Source: Terriglobus albidus (GTDB lineage: Bacteria; Acidobacteriota; Terriglobia; Terriglobales; Acidobacteriaceae). Taken from it: a stretch of DNA of 64,000 nt. Both the position numbers and the translations under genes were made by a program. The stretch lies in NCBI RefSeq assembly GCF_025685425.1, contig NZ_JAGTAS010000049.1, positions 124,001 to 188,000 on the forward strand. The letters run 5' to 3'. Below, piece by piece: positions 55,144 through 63,970 of this stretch. Within the stretch, counting starts at the first letter, position 1; every line of letters begins with the position of its first letter. The notes below the pieces were generated by a model. It was not told where the DNA came from. It worked only from the letters and a program-made list of their open reading frames with translations, and made no database searches.

Positions 55144-56130
55144 ATGAAGACGCCCGACGTATCCTACCCACTTCATGCGGACCGCCCTTCGCCCTTCCTC
55201 TGTGCCTTTGTCATCGTTTCGGTTCTTCTGTCGTTCATGGTGAAGGTGCAGGCGCAGCGGGCCTCGGCTCGTTCTATTGCGCTGAGACAGCAGATTGCGA
55301 ATGCCGAAGAGCAGCACGCTTCTGAGGGACAGATCGGAGCACTATGGCTGCGGCTCGCTAACGAATATCAGAGTCAACTGGACCTGGGCAGCGCAGAGGA
55401 AGCTTTCACGCGTGCCATTCCGCTGCTTCGATCCCCGGATTCTCATCGAGATCTGGCTGATGCATTGGATGGGCTGGGATCGGTCTATCTCTCCACCGGC
55501 CGTACCCAGGAATCGAGAACACTGCTGCGCAAGTCGCTCCTGCTCAATCGGGAGCTGCATGATGGCCCGCAGGAGGCGCATCTGCATGAGGCGATCGCGA
55601 TCGGGCTTCTTCTTGAGAGGCACTATCGCGACGCGGAACAGGAGGCCTCTGAGACTTTGTCAGAGCTGCAAGGTCAGCAAAGCACAGATAGCTCTGAGAA
55701 AGAGGCCGCGTTGCTGACACGCAGCTATGCGCGTACCTATCAGGGCCGTTGTCCGGGCGCACTTCAGGATATCCAGCAGGCACGGACGCTGGTGTCCACC
55801 AGCCTGAAGGCGAACTCTCTGGAGGCCGCAACCTTCTGGGCGGCACAGAGTTTTTCACTGTGGAAGTGCGGTGTTCATGATGGCGCCGAAGAGGCCGTGC
55901 TCAAGGCTCTCGAGATCGTGAACAGCCATACCGACCTGCCGCGGCCTCTGCTGCTCTCGTATCGGCTTTCCGTGTTGCAGCAGTATCTGGCGTATTTGAA
56001 GGACACACATCGCAAGCCGGAGGCTGCGCGAGTGGAAGCGGATATCCGCCAGATTCAGGAGGAGATGCCGCCTGTGTGTTCCAACTGCGCGGTGAGTACG
56101 GCGGCGCTTTCGATGGCGATGTTGCCCTAG
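55144..56130 (+). CDS. TPR-repeat protein, membrane-anchored or secreted
   Basis: 328 residues: N-terminal hydrophobic segment (FLCAFVIVSVLLSFMVKVQA, residues about 18-37) and a helical repeat region of tetratricopeptide type (ASEGQIGALWLRLANEYQSQLDLGSAEEAFTRAI in parts; DALDGLGSVYLSTGRTQESRTLL; GLLLERHYRDAEQEASETL). The C-terminus has a CSNC motif. TPR folds mediate protein contacts; partner unknown. Divergent from the ECF operon with about 150 bp between, so regulation by that sigma factor is possible. Confidence 0.8.
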   Translation: MKTPDVSYPLHADRPSPFLCAFVIVSVLLSFMVKVQAQRASARSIALRQQIANAEEQHASEGQIGALWLRLANEYQSQLDLGSAEEAFTRAIPLLRSPDSHRDLADALDGLGSVYLSTGRTQESRTLLRKSLLLNRELHDGPQEAHLHEAIAIGLLLERHYRDAEQEASETLSELQGQQSTDSSEKEAALLTRSYARTYQGRCPGALQDIQQARTLVSTSLKANSLEAATFWAAQSFSLWKCGVHDGAEEAVLKALEIVNSHTDLPRPLLLSYRLSVLQQYLAYLKDTHRKPEAARVEADIRQIQEEMPPVCSNCAVSTAALSMAMLP

Positions 56131-56519
56131 CTTGTGCAGGAGACGTTAATGGCAATGTCCCGCAAGTCTTCGCGAGCCTCTTTGTAGCGCTTTTGGTATT
56201 CATAGCTGAAGAACTATGGAGCGGGCCTTCAGCCCTTTAACATCTTGTGGGCACCGAAACCTGGGGCGTTGCCCCAGGCTGGTATAGAGCGCGCCTTCAG
56301 CGCTTTTCTACCCGATATGCCCAATCCGGCGCTCAGGGTGATGGCCCTTTTGTTGTCATTTCGGAGCGTAGCGGAGAAATCTGCTTCTCTACCGAGATCT
56401 TTCCGGTATCCAATAGCGTGGAAAAGCGGTCGCGCATAGCGCGATACCCCATTCTTCGCGACAAAGCCGCGAAGAATGGGGCAACGAGTGCATACCGTTT
56501 CCAAATCCATCGACACACT
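56131..56519. repeat. Repeat-rich gap between TPR and methyltransferase genes
   Basis: No gene is seen. Contents: a GGGCCTTCAGCCC hairpin (56223 on), a CCTGGGGCGTTGCCCCAGG hairpin, TATAGAGCGCGCCTTCAGCGC, a reversed copy of the GTCATTTCG...GAAATCTGCTTCTC repeat (56354-56390), and CGCGCATAGCGCG plus a 14-bp inverted repeat CCCCATTCTTCGCG (56447-56460) / (56468-56481). Confidence 0.75.
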
Positions 56520-57371
56520 CTACGTCGTGGCTACCAACATCTCTTCGCCATTCTCCGGCGGATGGAGACCGTCGGTCCTTCCTGCGAAGTAGCGCCCGGT
56601 GAGATCAGCAGCTGAGACGTGGTGGACCTCCCTGAAGCCGGCTTCGCGAGCGAGGTGCAGTATTTCGTCCGGCGTAAAGAAGCTGAGGAAAGGTGTTCCT
56701 CCGGCTCGCGCTCCTTTCTCCGCCATTTGAAGTCCAGGTTGCAGCTCACGGGAAGCGAGATTGAGCGGCAGAAGAAAGGTCATCGCGAAGGTAGATCCCG
56801 GAGCCAGCTCTGCGGCCTGATGCAGCATGGAGTCTACGGCATTCCTGGTGAGATACATGCTCACACCGGCTACGGCCACGACGGCGGGCTCACGCCGATC
56901 GAAGCCGGCCTCATTGAGGCGCTGCCACCAGGTGTCGCCCGCTTCGAAGTTCACCGGAACGAATCGCAGCCACTCCGGAATACCGAAGCCGAGTTCGATG
57001 AGGCGTTGTTGCTTCCATGCCTGGGGCTCTGGTTGGTCTACTTCGAAGACGCGCATGCGGGAGGCGATCTCCGGCCGGCGCTGAGCGAAGGTGTCGAGGC
57101 CCGCGCCCAGCAGGACATACTGGCGAATACCGCGGCCGGCCTGTTGGAGGACCAGATCTTCGATGAAGCGGGCCCGGGCAACGATGGAGGCACGGAAGAG
57201 CCGCGTCGCCTGCGAATCCATGTCGGGGCGTTGTTGCCAGCCGTCAGGGGGAGCCGCCAATCGCAAGCCGATCTCATCTTCGATGACATGCGGTGGCTCA
57301 TCGATCTGGACGTGCAATGCGCGCCACAGAGCGACGCGCACTGCGGTGCTGTCTGGCTGCGGTGCGGACAT
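56520..57371 (-). CDS. Class I SAM-dependent methyltransferase (leucine carboxyl methyltransferase-like, TIGR00027 type)
   Basis: 283 residues. Family pattern: MDSQATRLFRASIVARARFIEDLV (in part), QYVLLGAGLDTFAQRRP as the SAM-binding loop, VFEVDQPEPQAWKQQRL, and VAVAGVSMYLTRNAVDSML. These enzymes methylate small molecules or polyketide intermediates; the substrate is unknown. GGGAGGATCC precedes ATG 57371. Third gene of the leftward RHH-VOC-methyltransferase operon (39 nt after the VOC stop). Confidence 0.88.
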   Translation of the reverse strand: MSAPQPDSTAVRVALWRALHVQIDEPPHVIEDEIGLRLAAPPDGWQQRPDMDSQATRLFRASIVARARFIEDLVLQQAGRGIRQYVLLGAGLDTFAQRRPEIASRMRVFEVDQPEPQAWKQQRLIELGFGIPEWLRFVPVNFEAGDTWWQRLNEAGFDRREPAVVAVAGVSMYLTRNAVDSMLHQAAELAPGSTFAMTFLLPLNLASRELQPGLQMAEKGARAGGTPFLSFFTPDEILHLAREAGFREVHHVSAADLTGRYFAGRTDGLHPPENGEEMLVATT

Positions 57372-57410
57372 GGATCCTCCCTTCTGTTCTGACGAATCAG
57401 CTTTTCGTGA

Positions 57411-57767
57411 TCAGCTTTTTCTGGACGGCAGTGGCGCATCGACTGCAATATGCCGGCCGTCGGGATCGGCGAGCATCATCTGCAGTGCCGGCCAGTGTTG
57501 TTCCTCAAAGGGATGCACCACCGTACCGCTGTGCGGAGGAGTGAATCGCTCGGCATCGTCGACAGCAAGGCCAAGCGTGACCTGAAGAGGCTGGTGGGCC
57601 GGGCGCTCGGCGATGAAGAGGTAGGGACCTCCCCTGGGATGACGCAGACGGCCCGAATTGTGATCGGTTTCGAACTCGATCTCGTAACCGAGGTCACGCC
57701 AGAAGGCTACGGTGGCGCCCCAGTTGTGTGTCTCGATCAGAATTCCGTCGATGCCTTTAGTTCTCAT
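57411..57767 (-). CDS. VOC (glyoxalase/bleomycin-resistance)-family protein
   Basis: 118 residues, single vicinal-oxygen-chelate domain: [27 protein letters not shown] (in part), [20 protein letters not shown], and [18 protein letters not shown] near the end (family motif DPDGR). Metal ligands are not complete by eye, so enzyme or binding protein cannot be decided. GGAGGAAGC supports ATG 57767; the gene overlaps the RHH gene by 11 nt. Confidence 0.87.
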   Translation of the reverse strand: MRTKGIDGILIETHNWGATVAFWRDLGYEIEFETDHNSGRLRHPRGGPYLFIAERPAHQPLQVTLGLAVDDAERFTPPHSGTVVHPFEEQHWPALQMMLADPDGRHIAVDAPLPSRKS

Positions 57768-57924
57768 GCTTCCTCCGTTTCCGCTTGTGCTCGTCGAGAT
57801 AGGCGCGTAATGCTTCGGCAACGATGGCCGAGAGCGATTGTTCCGTTTCGACGGCGTGATACTTGACCGCGCGAATCAGGTCCGTCGGCAGGTATACGTT
57901 GAACTGTTTCACGTCGTCGGGCAT
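57757..57924 (-). CDS. Ribbon-helix-helix (CopG/MetJ-fold) regulator
   Basis: 55 residues: [20 protein letters not shown] forms the beta strand and first helix, followed by [20 protein letters not shown] as the second helix, and a basic tail ([10 protein letters not shown]). This is a standard RHH DNA-binding unit, like antitoxins and MetJ. No toxin gene follows; the next genes are VOC and methyltransferase. Start at ATG 57924 has no ribosome site and is 7 nt from an extended -10, so a leaderless mRNA is likely. Likely autorepressor through the CTAG repeats upstream. Confidence 0.85.
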   Translation of the reverse strand: MPDDVKQFNVYLPTDLIRAVKYHAVETEQSLSAIVAEALRAYLDEHKRKRRKHEN

Positions 57925-57926
57925 TG

Positions 57927-57946
57927 CTAGCATACTAGCACACTAG
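57927..57946 (-). promoter_or_regulatory. 8-bp tandem CTAG operator over the RHH promoter
   Basis: CTAG at 57927, 57935 and 57943, exactly 8 bp apart, within GCTAGCATACTAGCACACTA. On the minus strand TGCTAGTAT (57940-57932) is an extended -10 lying between repeats, 7 nt before the RHH start codon. Eight-bp tandem sites are how the RHH repressor MetJ arranges its dimers. Confidence 0.7.
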
Positions 57947-58087
57947 TAATAAGGTGAAAGCGAATATTCACCGGCGAAAAACTGTCCTTGTGAACCGCAT
58001 TTGTCGTCGCGTACACTTTGGCCGCCGAATTGTTGATAGCAACAAATCTGAATTCCGTTCTGGCTCCCGTCAGTCAGGAGGTACGGT

Positions 58088-59197
58088 ATGCGGTTGACGC
58101 GACGACAGTTCTCGAAGCTAAGTGCGCTCAGTCTGGGCGCGGCGCACGTGCCCCGGGCGATTGGCGGGCAGGAACCGCCACGAATCGGCTACTGCGTGAT
58201 CGGTCTTGGCCGTATTGCGACGCACTTTCTTGAAGGTGTCAGGAACTCACAGCACTCGAAGATCACGGCGCTGGTCAGTGGACATCGCGATAAGGCCGAG
58301 CGCATTGCCGCCCAGTATGGCGTCCCACGCGAGTCGATCTACAGCTATGAAGAGTTCGACCGCATCGGGCAGAACAAGGCGATCGATGCCGTCTATGTCG
58401 CGCTGCCCAACAGCATGCACGCGGAGTACACCATCCGTGCGGCCAAAGCCGGAAAGCATGTTCTTTGCGAGAAGCCGATGGCTATCAGCTCGGCTGAGTG
58501 CCACCTGATGATCGATGCCTGCAAGGCGGCGAAGGTAAAGTTGATGATCGCCTATCGCCTGCACTACGAGCCGATTACGCTGAAGACTCTGGAGATCGTG
58601 CGCAGCGGCCGCATCGGACCGCTGCAGGCGATGGAGGCCGCGAACGGCTTCAATATCAAATTCGGCGAGTGGCGCTATACCAAGGCCCTGGGTGGTGGCG
58701 GTTCGCTCTTCGATGTCGGTATCTACTGCCTGAACGCCTTCCGCATGTTCGCCGGGCAGGAGCCTATCGGCTTCCAGGGAGAGGTGGCGACCATCGATCG
58801 CGATGAACGCTTCAAGGAGGTGGAAGAGAATGTCTCGTGGCTGATGCGTTTCCCCTCCGGAGCACTGGCAACCGGCGCTTCCACCTACGGCGCCGATATG
58901 GCCGGCTTTTATCGGCTGCACGGAGCATATGGCTGGCTTCAGGTCGGTACCTATACCTATCAGGGCCAGCACCTGCAGGGCAGATATGCTGAAGAGCCTC
59001 ATCGGGATGCAAAGCGGATCGATATTGACGAGACCAACCAGGAGAAGGATCCGATGCACTTTGTGCGCGAGGCCGATCACTTCTCGCAGTGCATTCTGCA
59101 GAACACCGAACCGAAGACACCCGGAGAAGAAGGTCTCGCCGATCTCCGTTGTATTGAAGCCATCTATAAAGCCGCAGGAGCTCCGCTGCACGCATGA
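58088..59197 (+). CDS. Tat-exported Gfo/Idh/MocA oxidoreductase (glucose-fructose oxidoreductase-like)
   Basis: 369 residues. Twin-arginine signal (LTRRQFSKLSALSLGAAH). Rossmann motif VIGLGRIATHF near residue 38, catalytic Lys in CEKPMA near 124, and GGGSLFDVGIYCLNAFR near 204, the latter with Tyr where many relatives have His, as in glucose-fructose oxidoreductase. Probably periplasmic with a tightly held NADP. AGGAGGTACGGT gives a strong ribosome site. Overlaps the mannonate dehydratase-like gene by 4 nt, so it belongs to a two-gene sugar or sugar-acid unit. Confidence 0.9.
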   Translation: MRLTRRQFSKLSALSLGAAHVPRAIGGQEPPRIGYCVIGLGRIATHFLEGVRNSQHSKITALVSGHRDKAERIAAQYGVPRESIYSYEEFDRIGQNKAIDAVYVALPNSMHAEYTIRAAKAGKHVLCEKPMAISSAECHLMIDACKAAKVKLMIAYRLHYEPITLKTLEIVRSGRIGPLQAMEAANGFNIKFGEWRYTKALGGGGSLFDVGIYCLNAFRMFAGQEPIGFQGEVATIDRDERFKEVEENVSWLMRFPSGALATGASTYGADMAGFYRLHGAYGWLQVGTYTYQGQHLQGRYAEEPHRDAKRIDIDETNQEKDPMHFVREADHFSQCILQNTEPKTPGEEGLADLRCIEAIYKAAGAPLHA

Positions 59198-60282
59198 ACC
59201 GACGTCAATTTCTCTCCAGCACCGGTCTCGCGAGCATCGCCGCCGCGGGCTCAAAGGCTGCCGCGGCATTTGCGGCAGCGCCGAAGCGCGCCACCATGAA
59301 GCTCGGCTGTCAAAGCGCTCCGACGAATGATACGCACCTCAAGTACCTGGCTCGATATGGTGTGCGCAACATCTGCGGCTATCCGCAGATTGCCGATGGC
59401 CGCATCTACGCAACGGTGGAAGAGCTGAGCCGCATGAAGGATCTGGCTCAGAAGAATGGCATCGAGATCGACTGCGTGGGGCCGCCAATTCTTACCTCCA
59501 GCCACATCGACAGTGAGAAGCATCCGGCGATCATGCTGGCGAAGAGCCCCGAGCGCGACCGCGATATCGAGGACTTTCAGAAGCTCATCCGCAACTGCGG
59601 GCAGGTTGGTCTGCCGGCAATCAAATACAACATGAGCATTCTCGGTGTGCTGCGCATCGGCCGCGTCCAGGGGCGTGGCGATTGTACTTACAGCCAATGG
59701 AAGCTTTCAGAGGCACATCCTAAGACACCGCTCACCAGTGCCGGGCATGTGAATGCAGACATGTTCTGGGAGCGCATCACCTACTTCCTCGAGCGCGTTG
59801 TTCCTGTCGCGGATGAGTACAAAGTTCGCCTGGCCTGCCATCCGCATGATCCCGGTGTTCCGCCGGAGGGGTACCAGGGAGTCGACCGTGTGCTCGGAAC
59901 GGTGGATGGCCTGAAACGCTTCATTAGCATTCAGGAGAACCCGTATCACGGTCTCAACTTCTGCCAGGGAACGGTCTCGGAGATGCTTGCCGATCCCGGT
60001 AAAGAGATCTATGACGTCATCCGCTACTTCGGTACGCGGAAGAAGATCTTCAACGTGCACTTCCGCAATATCCGCGGACATCGTGATGACTTCATCGAGG
60101 TGTATCCGGATGAAGGCGATGTCGATATGGTGAAGGCGATCCGGGTGTATCAGGAGGTGGAGTATCCGTATCTGCTGATGCCGGATCATGTGCCGCAGGC
60201 GGCGAACGATCCGGATGGACTGCAGTCGTTTGCCTTCAGCTATGGTTATATCCGTGGGTTGATTCAGTCCCTGGAAGGTTGA
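59194..60282 (+). CDS. Tat-exported mannonate dehydratase (UxuA)-like TIM-barrel protein
   Basis: 362 residues. Tat-type N-terminus (MNRRQFLSSTGLASIAAAGS), then a xylose isomerase-like barrel with UxuA-type metal residues: CHPHDPG (compare HPDDP), GLNFCQGTVSEM, NVHFRNIRG and LLMPDHVPQ. Classical UxuA is a cytosolic D-mannonate dehydratase of about 390 residues; an exported form suggests action on oligosaccharide-derived acids in the periplasm or a changed reaction. Coupled to the Gfo/Idh gene. Confidence 0.85.
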   Translation: MNRRQFLSSTGLASIAAAGSKAAAAFAAAPKRATMKLGCQSAPTNDTHLKYLARYGVRNICGYPQIADGRIYATVEELSRMKDLAQKNGIEIDCVGPPILTSSHIDSEKHPAIMLAKSPERDRDIEDFQKLIRNCGQVGLPAIKYNMSILGVLRIGRVQGRGDCTYSQWKLSEAHPKTPLTSAGHVNADMFWERITYFLERVVPVADEYKVRLACHPHDPGVPPEGYQGVDRVLGTVDGLKRFISIQENPYHGLNFCQGTVSEMLADPGKEIYDVIRYFGTRKKIFNVHFRNIRGHRDDFIEVYPDEGDVDMVKAIRVYQEVEYPYLLMPDHVPQAANDPDGLQSFAFSYGYIRGLIQSLEG

Positions 60283-60761
60283 TTTAGCAAGTTATGCGCT
60301 CGGTGAGATGTTCGGGTCTCCACCGAACTTGATTCGCTGAGGTGACTATTCGAGCGAAGCTCGAACCGGGTGGGAGCCGTGGGCTTCAGCCCACGGTTTA
60401 CCGGCCCTAAAATGAACGGGCTTTTAGCCCTGGGCTTTCATTCTCTAGAGAGAAGGCCCCAAGGCTAAAGCCCATTTACTTCTAGCCCTTTGTCAGCGGG
60501 CTGGAAGCCCGCTGCTCCCCAGCGTTACGACTTGTAGAGCTCCCACTACTGCAAGGGAAACACAACACCTGCGCCTCGGCGCAGGTTGTTCTGCACATTG
60601 GTGTTGCTGTTGGAGAAGCCGGTCCTGACCCAATTGGCTTCGATCGGCCGAAAGCTGATACGGTGACATCTTCACAGCGCATGACGTGCCGAAACTGGTT
60701 CCAATGACCCGCCTAAAGTAATTTTGCTTTTCTATGCATAGATTGTCTATGATACGCAGCC
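60283..60761. repeat. Composite GGTGGGAGC repeat (copy 3) and padR promoter
   Basis: No gene is seen. TTCGAGCGAAGCTCGAAC (60343-60366), then the core 60369-60521 with hairpins on GTGGGCTTCAGCCCAC, on GGGCTTTTAGCCC paired with GGCTAAAGCCC, and on GCGGGCTGGAAGCCCGC, but with the hairpin order inverted relative to the copies at 8.9 and 41.3 kb and a decayed right end (GCTCCCCA). The last 40 bp hold the promoter of the PadR gene. Confidence 0.8.
60724..60753 (+). promoter_or_regulatory. Promoter with overlapping dyads (PadR operator)
   Basis: -35 TTGCTT (60724-60729), 18-bp spacer, -10 TATGAT (60748-60753). TCTATGCATAGA (60731-60742) is a perfect palindrome, and CATAGA-TTG-TCTATG (60737-60751) is a second dyad sharing its right half. 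The -10 ends 8 nt before the padR ATG. Confidence 0.7.
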
Positions 60762-61103
60762 ATGAGCAGAAAAGCAGACCTGATGCCAGGAACCCTGGAC
60801 ATGATGATCCTCAAAACGCTGACCCGTTGTCCGTTACATGGATATGCCATTGCGCAGTCGATCCGGCAGATGTCGGACGAGGTGCTGACGGTAGAAGAGG
60901 GTTCGTTGTATCCGGCGTTGCAGCGTCTGCTGCTGGAGGCTTGGGTAAAGGCGGAGTGGAAGAGGACTCCGTCGAACCGGAGGGTACGTGTCTATACGCT
61001 GACGACAGCAGGCCGGAAGCAGCTAGGGGTCGAGTTGTCGCGCTTTGAGCAGATGGTTGCGGCTATCGGGCGGGTGATGCGCGATGTGGAGGTAGAGGGA
61101 TGA
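60762..61103 (+). CDS. PadR-family transcriptional regulator, paralog 2
   Basis: 113 residues: winged-helix PadR domain (PGTLDMMILKTLTRCPLHGYAIAQSIRQ in part; EEGSLYPALQRLLLEAWV; YTLTTAGRKQLGVE). No ribosome site precedes ATG 60762 and the -10 is 8 nt away, so leaderless translation is likely. It should repress its own operon, including the ADOP permease gene with which it overlaps by 4 nt, through the dyads upstream. Confidence 0.93.
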   Translation: MSRKADLMPGTLDMMILKTLTRCPLHGYAIAQSIRQMSDEVLTVEEGSLYPALQRLLLEAWVKAEWKRTPSNRRVRVYTLTTAGRKQLGVELSRFEQMVAAIGRVMRDVEVEG

Positions 61104-63745
61104 GCGCTGCTGGGCGGTGGATGAATCGGCTGCTGTATCTGTTTCGGCGTAGCAGGTTTGAGGCGGAGCTGCGGGAAGAGATGGAGTTCCACCGCGAGCA
61201 GATTGAAGCGGAGCTGCGGTCTGACGGAACGGCTCGGCAGGAGGCTCACAGAAGGGCCGCCGTCCAGTTCGGCAATACGACCCGCTTGAGAGAACGCAGC
61301 CACGATGTTGTGGCCTTCCGCTGGGAGACGGTCGTGCAGGATGTGCGGTACGCCGTGCGGCAGATGACCCACAGTCCCGGCTTTGCGATTACGGCAATTC
61401 TGATGCTGGCTCTCGGCATCGGTGCGAGTGTCACCATCTTTGCGTTTGTTGACGCGGCGCTGCTGCAGCCTTTGCCTTATGCGCAGCCTGACCGGCTGAT
61501 GGATGTTACGGAGAGCCTGGCGTTGTTTCCGCGAGGGAACCTCTCGTATCAGGATTACCTCGACTGGAAGCGGATGAATTCGGTGTTTACCTCGCTCGAG
61601 ATCTATACCGGATCGGGTTATCTGCTGCAGACGCCGGACGGAACCGAAGCGGTTCCTGGGGCGAGAGTCAGCGCAGGCTTCTTTCGCACCCTGGGAGTGA
61701 CGCCGGTAGAAGGCCGCGACTTCCGGCCCGGAGAAGATGCGGTCTCGGAACTACCCGTAGGCATGCTCAGTTACGCCACCTGGCAGAAGCGGTTCGGTGG
61801 GCGAAGAGACGTTATCGGCCAGACGCTGAAGCTGAGCGGGGTTCCAACCACGATCATTGGCGTCCTGCCATCGGACTTTCAGTTCGCTCCACGGGGAAAT
61901 GCAGAGCTCTTTACAACCGCGCAACCAACAAACGGATGCGAGAGACGGCGAAGCTGCCATAACCTCTATGGCATCGGCCGTCTGAAGGATGGTGTGACGG
62001 TCGCCACCGCCCTGGCGGAGATGAAGGGAATCGCGCAGCAGTTGGAGCGCCAGTATCCCGATTCGAACCGCGGACAGGGAGCCAGTGTGATGCCACTGGC
62101 AAGGGCGATCACCGGGGACGTCCGTCCCATCCTGTTTGTGCTGCTGGGCGGTGCGGGGCTGTTGCTGCTGATTGCGTGCGTGAACGTTTCGAACCTGCTG
62201 CTGGTGCGGGCGGAGAAACGCCGGCAGGAGATGGCGGTGCGCGGAGCACTGGGAGCTTCGCGGGTTCGTCTGGCCAGACAATATGTCACGGAAGGCCTGG
62301 TCCTGGTGCTGCTGGGGACGGTGGCGGGCCTGGCTGTGGCCACAGTCATGATGCGTGTGCTGCACGCCATGATCTCGAAGCAGATGCTTGCCGGCATGCC
62401 GTATCTCCAGGGCATGGGGCTGACACCGCATGTCTGGGCCTTTACCGCCACCGTATCGTTGCTGGCAGCGGGGCTATTCTCAATCGCGCCGATTCTTCGG
62501 CTGCCCGTGGCGGCGCTGCGGCAGAGTCTGAGCGACGGTGGACGGTCCGGTGGAAGCACGTTCTGGCGGCGGTTGGGAGCAAACCTGGTCATCGTGGAGG
62601 TAGCGATTGCGGTTGTCCTGTTGTCTGGGGCCGGGCTGCTGTCGAAGAGCCTATGGAAGATGCTGCATATCGACCTGGGATTCGAGCCAGATCACATCGC
62701 CACTCTTTCGGTCGACCTGCCGGCCAGAGGTTTCGAGAAGGACGCCCAGCGGGCGCAGTTCGCGCAGACGTTGCTGGAGCGGGTCCAGAACATGCCTGGT
62801 GTGCAGTCAGTTGGGCTGACGACGACTCTACCTGTCAGTTGCAACTGCAATACAGACTGGGTCCGATTTGTCGGCAAGCCTTATAACGGCATCCACAATG
62901 AGGTGAATAACCGCGAGGTCAGCACGGCGTTCTTCCAGACGCTGCGGGCAAAGCTGCTCCGCGGACGCCTTTTCACCGAGACAGACGATGCCGCTCATCC
63001 GAAAGTCGTACTGATCAACGAATCACTCGCGAAGAAGTACTTTCCGGGTGAGGACCCTATCGGGAAGAAGATCGGCGATACGGAGCTGACACCGCAGTCG
63101 CTGCGCGAGATCGTTGGCGTCGTGAGTGACATCAAAGACAGTGCTCTCGATGCGGAGGAGTGGCCCGCGGAGTATGAAGCCTTCGCGCAGGATCCGTCGT
63201 CATATTTCTCTGTCCTGGTGAGGACGTCTCCGAAGCCGGAGTCGATGCTGCCGGCGTTATCGGCCGCGGTGCGGGCGCTGAATCCCGAGGTTGGTGTCGA
63301 AGATCAGACCACGCTGGAGCAGCGGATTCATAATTCACCCTCAGCCTGGCTGCATCGCTCGGCGGCCTGGCTGATGGGCGGTTTCGCGGGCATCGCATTT
63401 CTACTCAGCATGATTGGGTTGTATGGGACGATCTCCTACTCGGTTAGCCAGCGGAAACGTGAGATCGGCGTGCGCATGGCGCTGGGAGCGCAGCGGAGCA
63501 CCATCCACAGCATGATTCTGCGTGAGGCTGGCCGGCTAAGCTGCTTCGGCATCGTCGCGGGCATTGGTTGCTCGATCGCGGCGGCAAACCTGATGGGGTC
63601 GTTGCTGTTCGGGGTACGGACCTGGGATGTGGCGACGTTGGCAGTCGTGGTGGCGCTGCTGGCGGCAGCTTCTCTGCTTGCCTGCTATCTTCCGTCGCGC
63701 CGCGCCGCTACCGTAAATCCGGTGGAGGCGTTGCGGGCGGAGTAG
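61100..63745 (+). CDS. ADOP-type duplicated ABC-transporter permease (MacB/FtsX domains), paralog 2
   Basis: 881 residues, same length as paralog 1. N-terminal cytosolic segment (FEAELREEMEFHREQIEAEL), TM (GFAITAILMLALGIGASVTIF), MacB-PCD domain, FtsX domain 1 (RRQEMAVRGALGASRVRLARQY), second PCD, FtsX domain 2 (QRKREIGVRMALGAQRSTIH), ending ATVNPVEALRAE. An unusual cysteine cluster (LPVSCNCNTDW) lies in the second periplasmic domain, and another pair (CERRRSC) in the first. No ATPase gene is adjacent. Probably moves a substrate across or out of the inner membrane; substrate unknown. Confidence 0.92.
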   Translation: MSAAGRWMNRLLYLFRRSRFEAELREEMEFHREQIEAELRSDGTARQEAHRRAAVQFGNTTRLRERSHDVVAFRWETVVQDVRYAVRQMTHSPGFAITAILMLALGIGASVTIFAFVDAALLQPLPYAQPDRLMDVTESLALFPRGNLSYQDYLDWKRMNSVFTSLEIYTGSGYLLQTPDGTEAVPGARVSAGFFRTLGVTPVEGRDFRPGEDAVSELPVGMLSYATWQKRFGGRRDVIGQTLKLSGVPTTIIGVLPSDFQFAPRGNAELFTTAQPTNGCERRRSCHNLYGIGRLKDGVTVATALAEMKGIAQQLERQYPDSNRGQGASVMPLARAITGDVRPILFVLLGGAGLLLLIACVNVSNLLLVRAEKRRQEMAVRGALGASRVRLARQYVTEGLVLVLLGTVAGLAVATVMMRVLHAMISKQMLAGMPYLQGMGLTPHVWAFTATVSLLAAGLFSIAPILRLPVAALRQSLSDGGRSGGSTFWRRLGANLVIVEVAIAVVLLSGAGLLSKSLWKMLHIDLGFEPDHIATLSVDLPARGFEKDAQRAQFAQTLLERVQNMPGVQSVGLTTTLPVSCNCNTDWVRFVGKPYNGIHNEVNNREVSTAFFQTLRAKLLRGRLFTETDDAAHPKVVLINESLAKKYFPGEDPIGKKIGDTELTPQSLREIVGVVSDIKDSALDAEEWPAEYEAFAQDPSSYFSVLVRTSPKPESMLPALSAAVRALNPEVGVEDQTTLEQRIHNSPSAWLHRSAAWLMGGFAGIAFLLSMIGLYGTISYSVSQRKREIGVRMALGAQRSTIHSMILREAGRLSCFGIVAGIGCSIAAANLMGSLLFGVRTWDVATLAVVVALLAAASLLACYLPSRRAATVNPVEALRAE

Positions 63746-63854
63746 GAGGGTTTTACCTAGCCTTATTTCGGCTGATACGAGCCAGACCGGAGGAGAAAAG
63801 CCGGTCCCAGGGAGTCACCGCTGCGCGGCAACTGGTTTGCAGGATCAGTGCGTT

Positions 63855-63970
63855 TAGAGCATTTTCCCTGCTGCCGGGTATCCAGGAAGGGGCGTGCAGT
63901 GGCGTTTTCATTGCGGAAAACGCTCATAAATGAGGATGCTATGGACTACACCTACAAGGAATAAGCTCTA
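63855..63970. repeat. MITE-like element (decayed copy 3)
   Basis: Left end TAGAGCATTTTCCCTG intact, right end decayed (ACAAGGAATAAGCTCTA), inner GGCGTTTTCATTGCGGAAAACGC hairpin split by substitutions. Same orientation as the 19.8 kb copy. The flanking 63746-63854 and 63971-64000 show no gene. Confidence 0.75.

Noticed and set aside
57904-57919. TGTTTCACGT, matching the first ten bases of the parS consensus
   Set aside because: Only half of the 16-bp palindrome is present, and it codes for DVKQ in the RHH gene.
57757-57924. RHH gene as the antitoxin of a toxin-antitoxin pair
   Set aside because: The overlapping partner is a VOC protein, and no toxin fold is found on either side.
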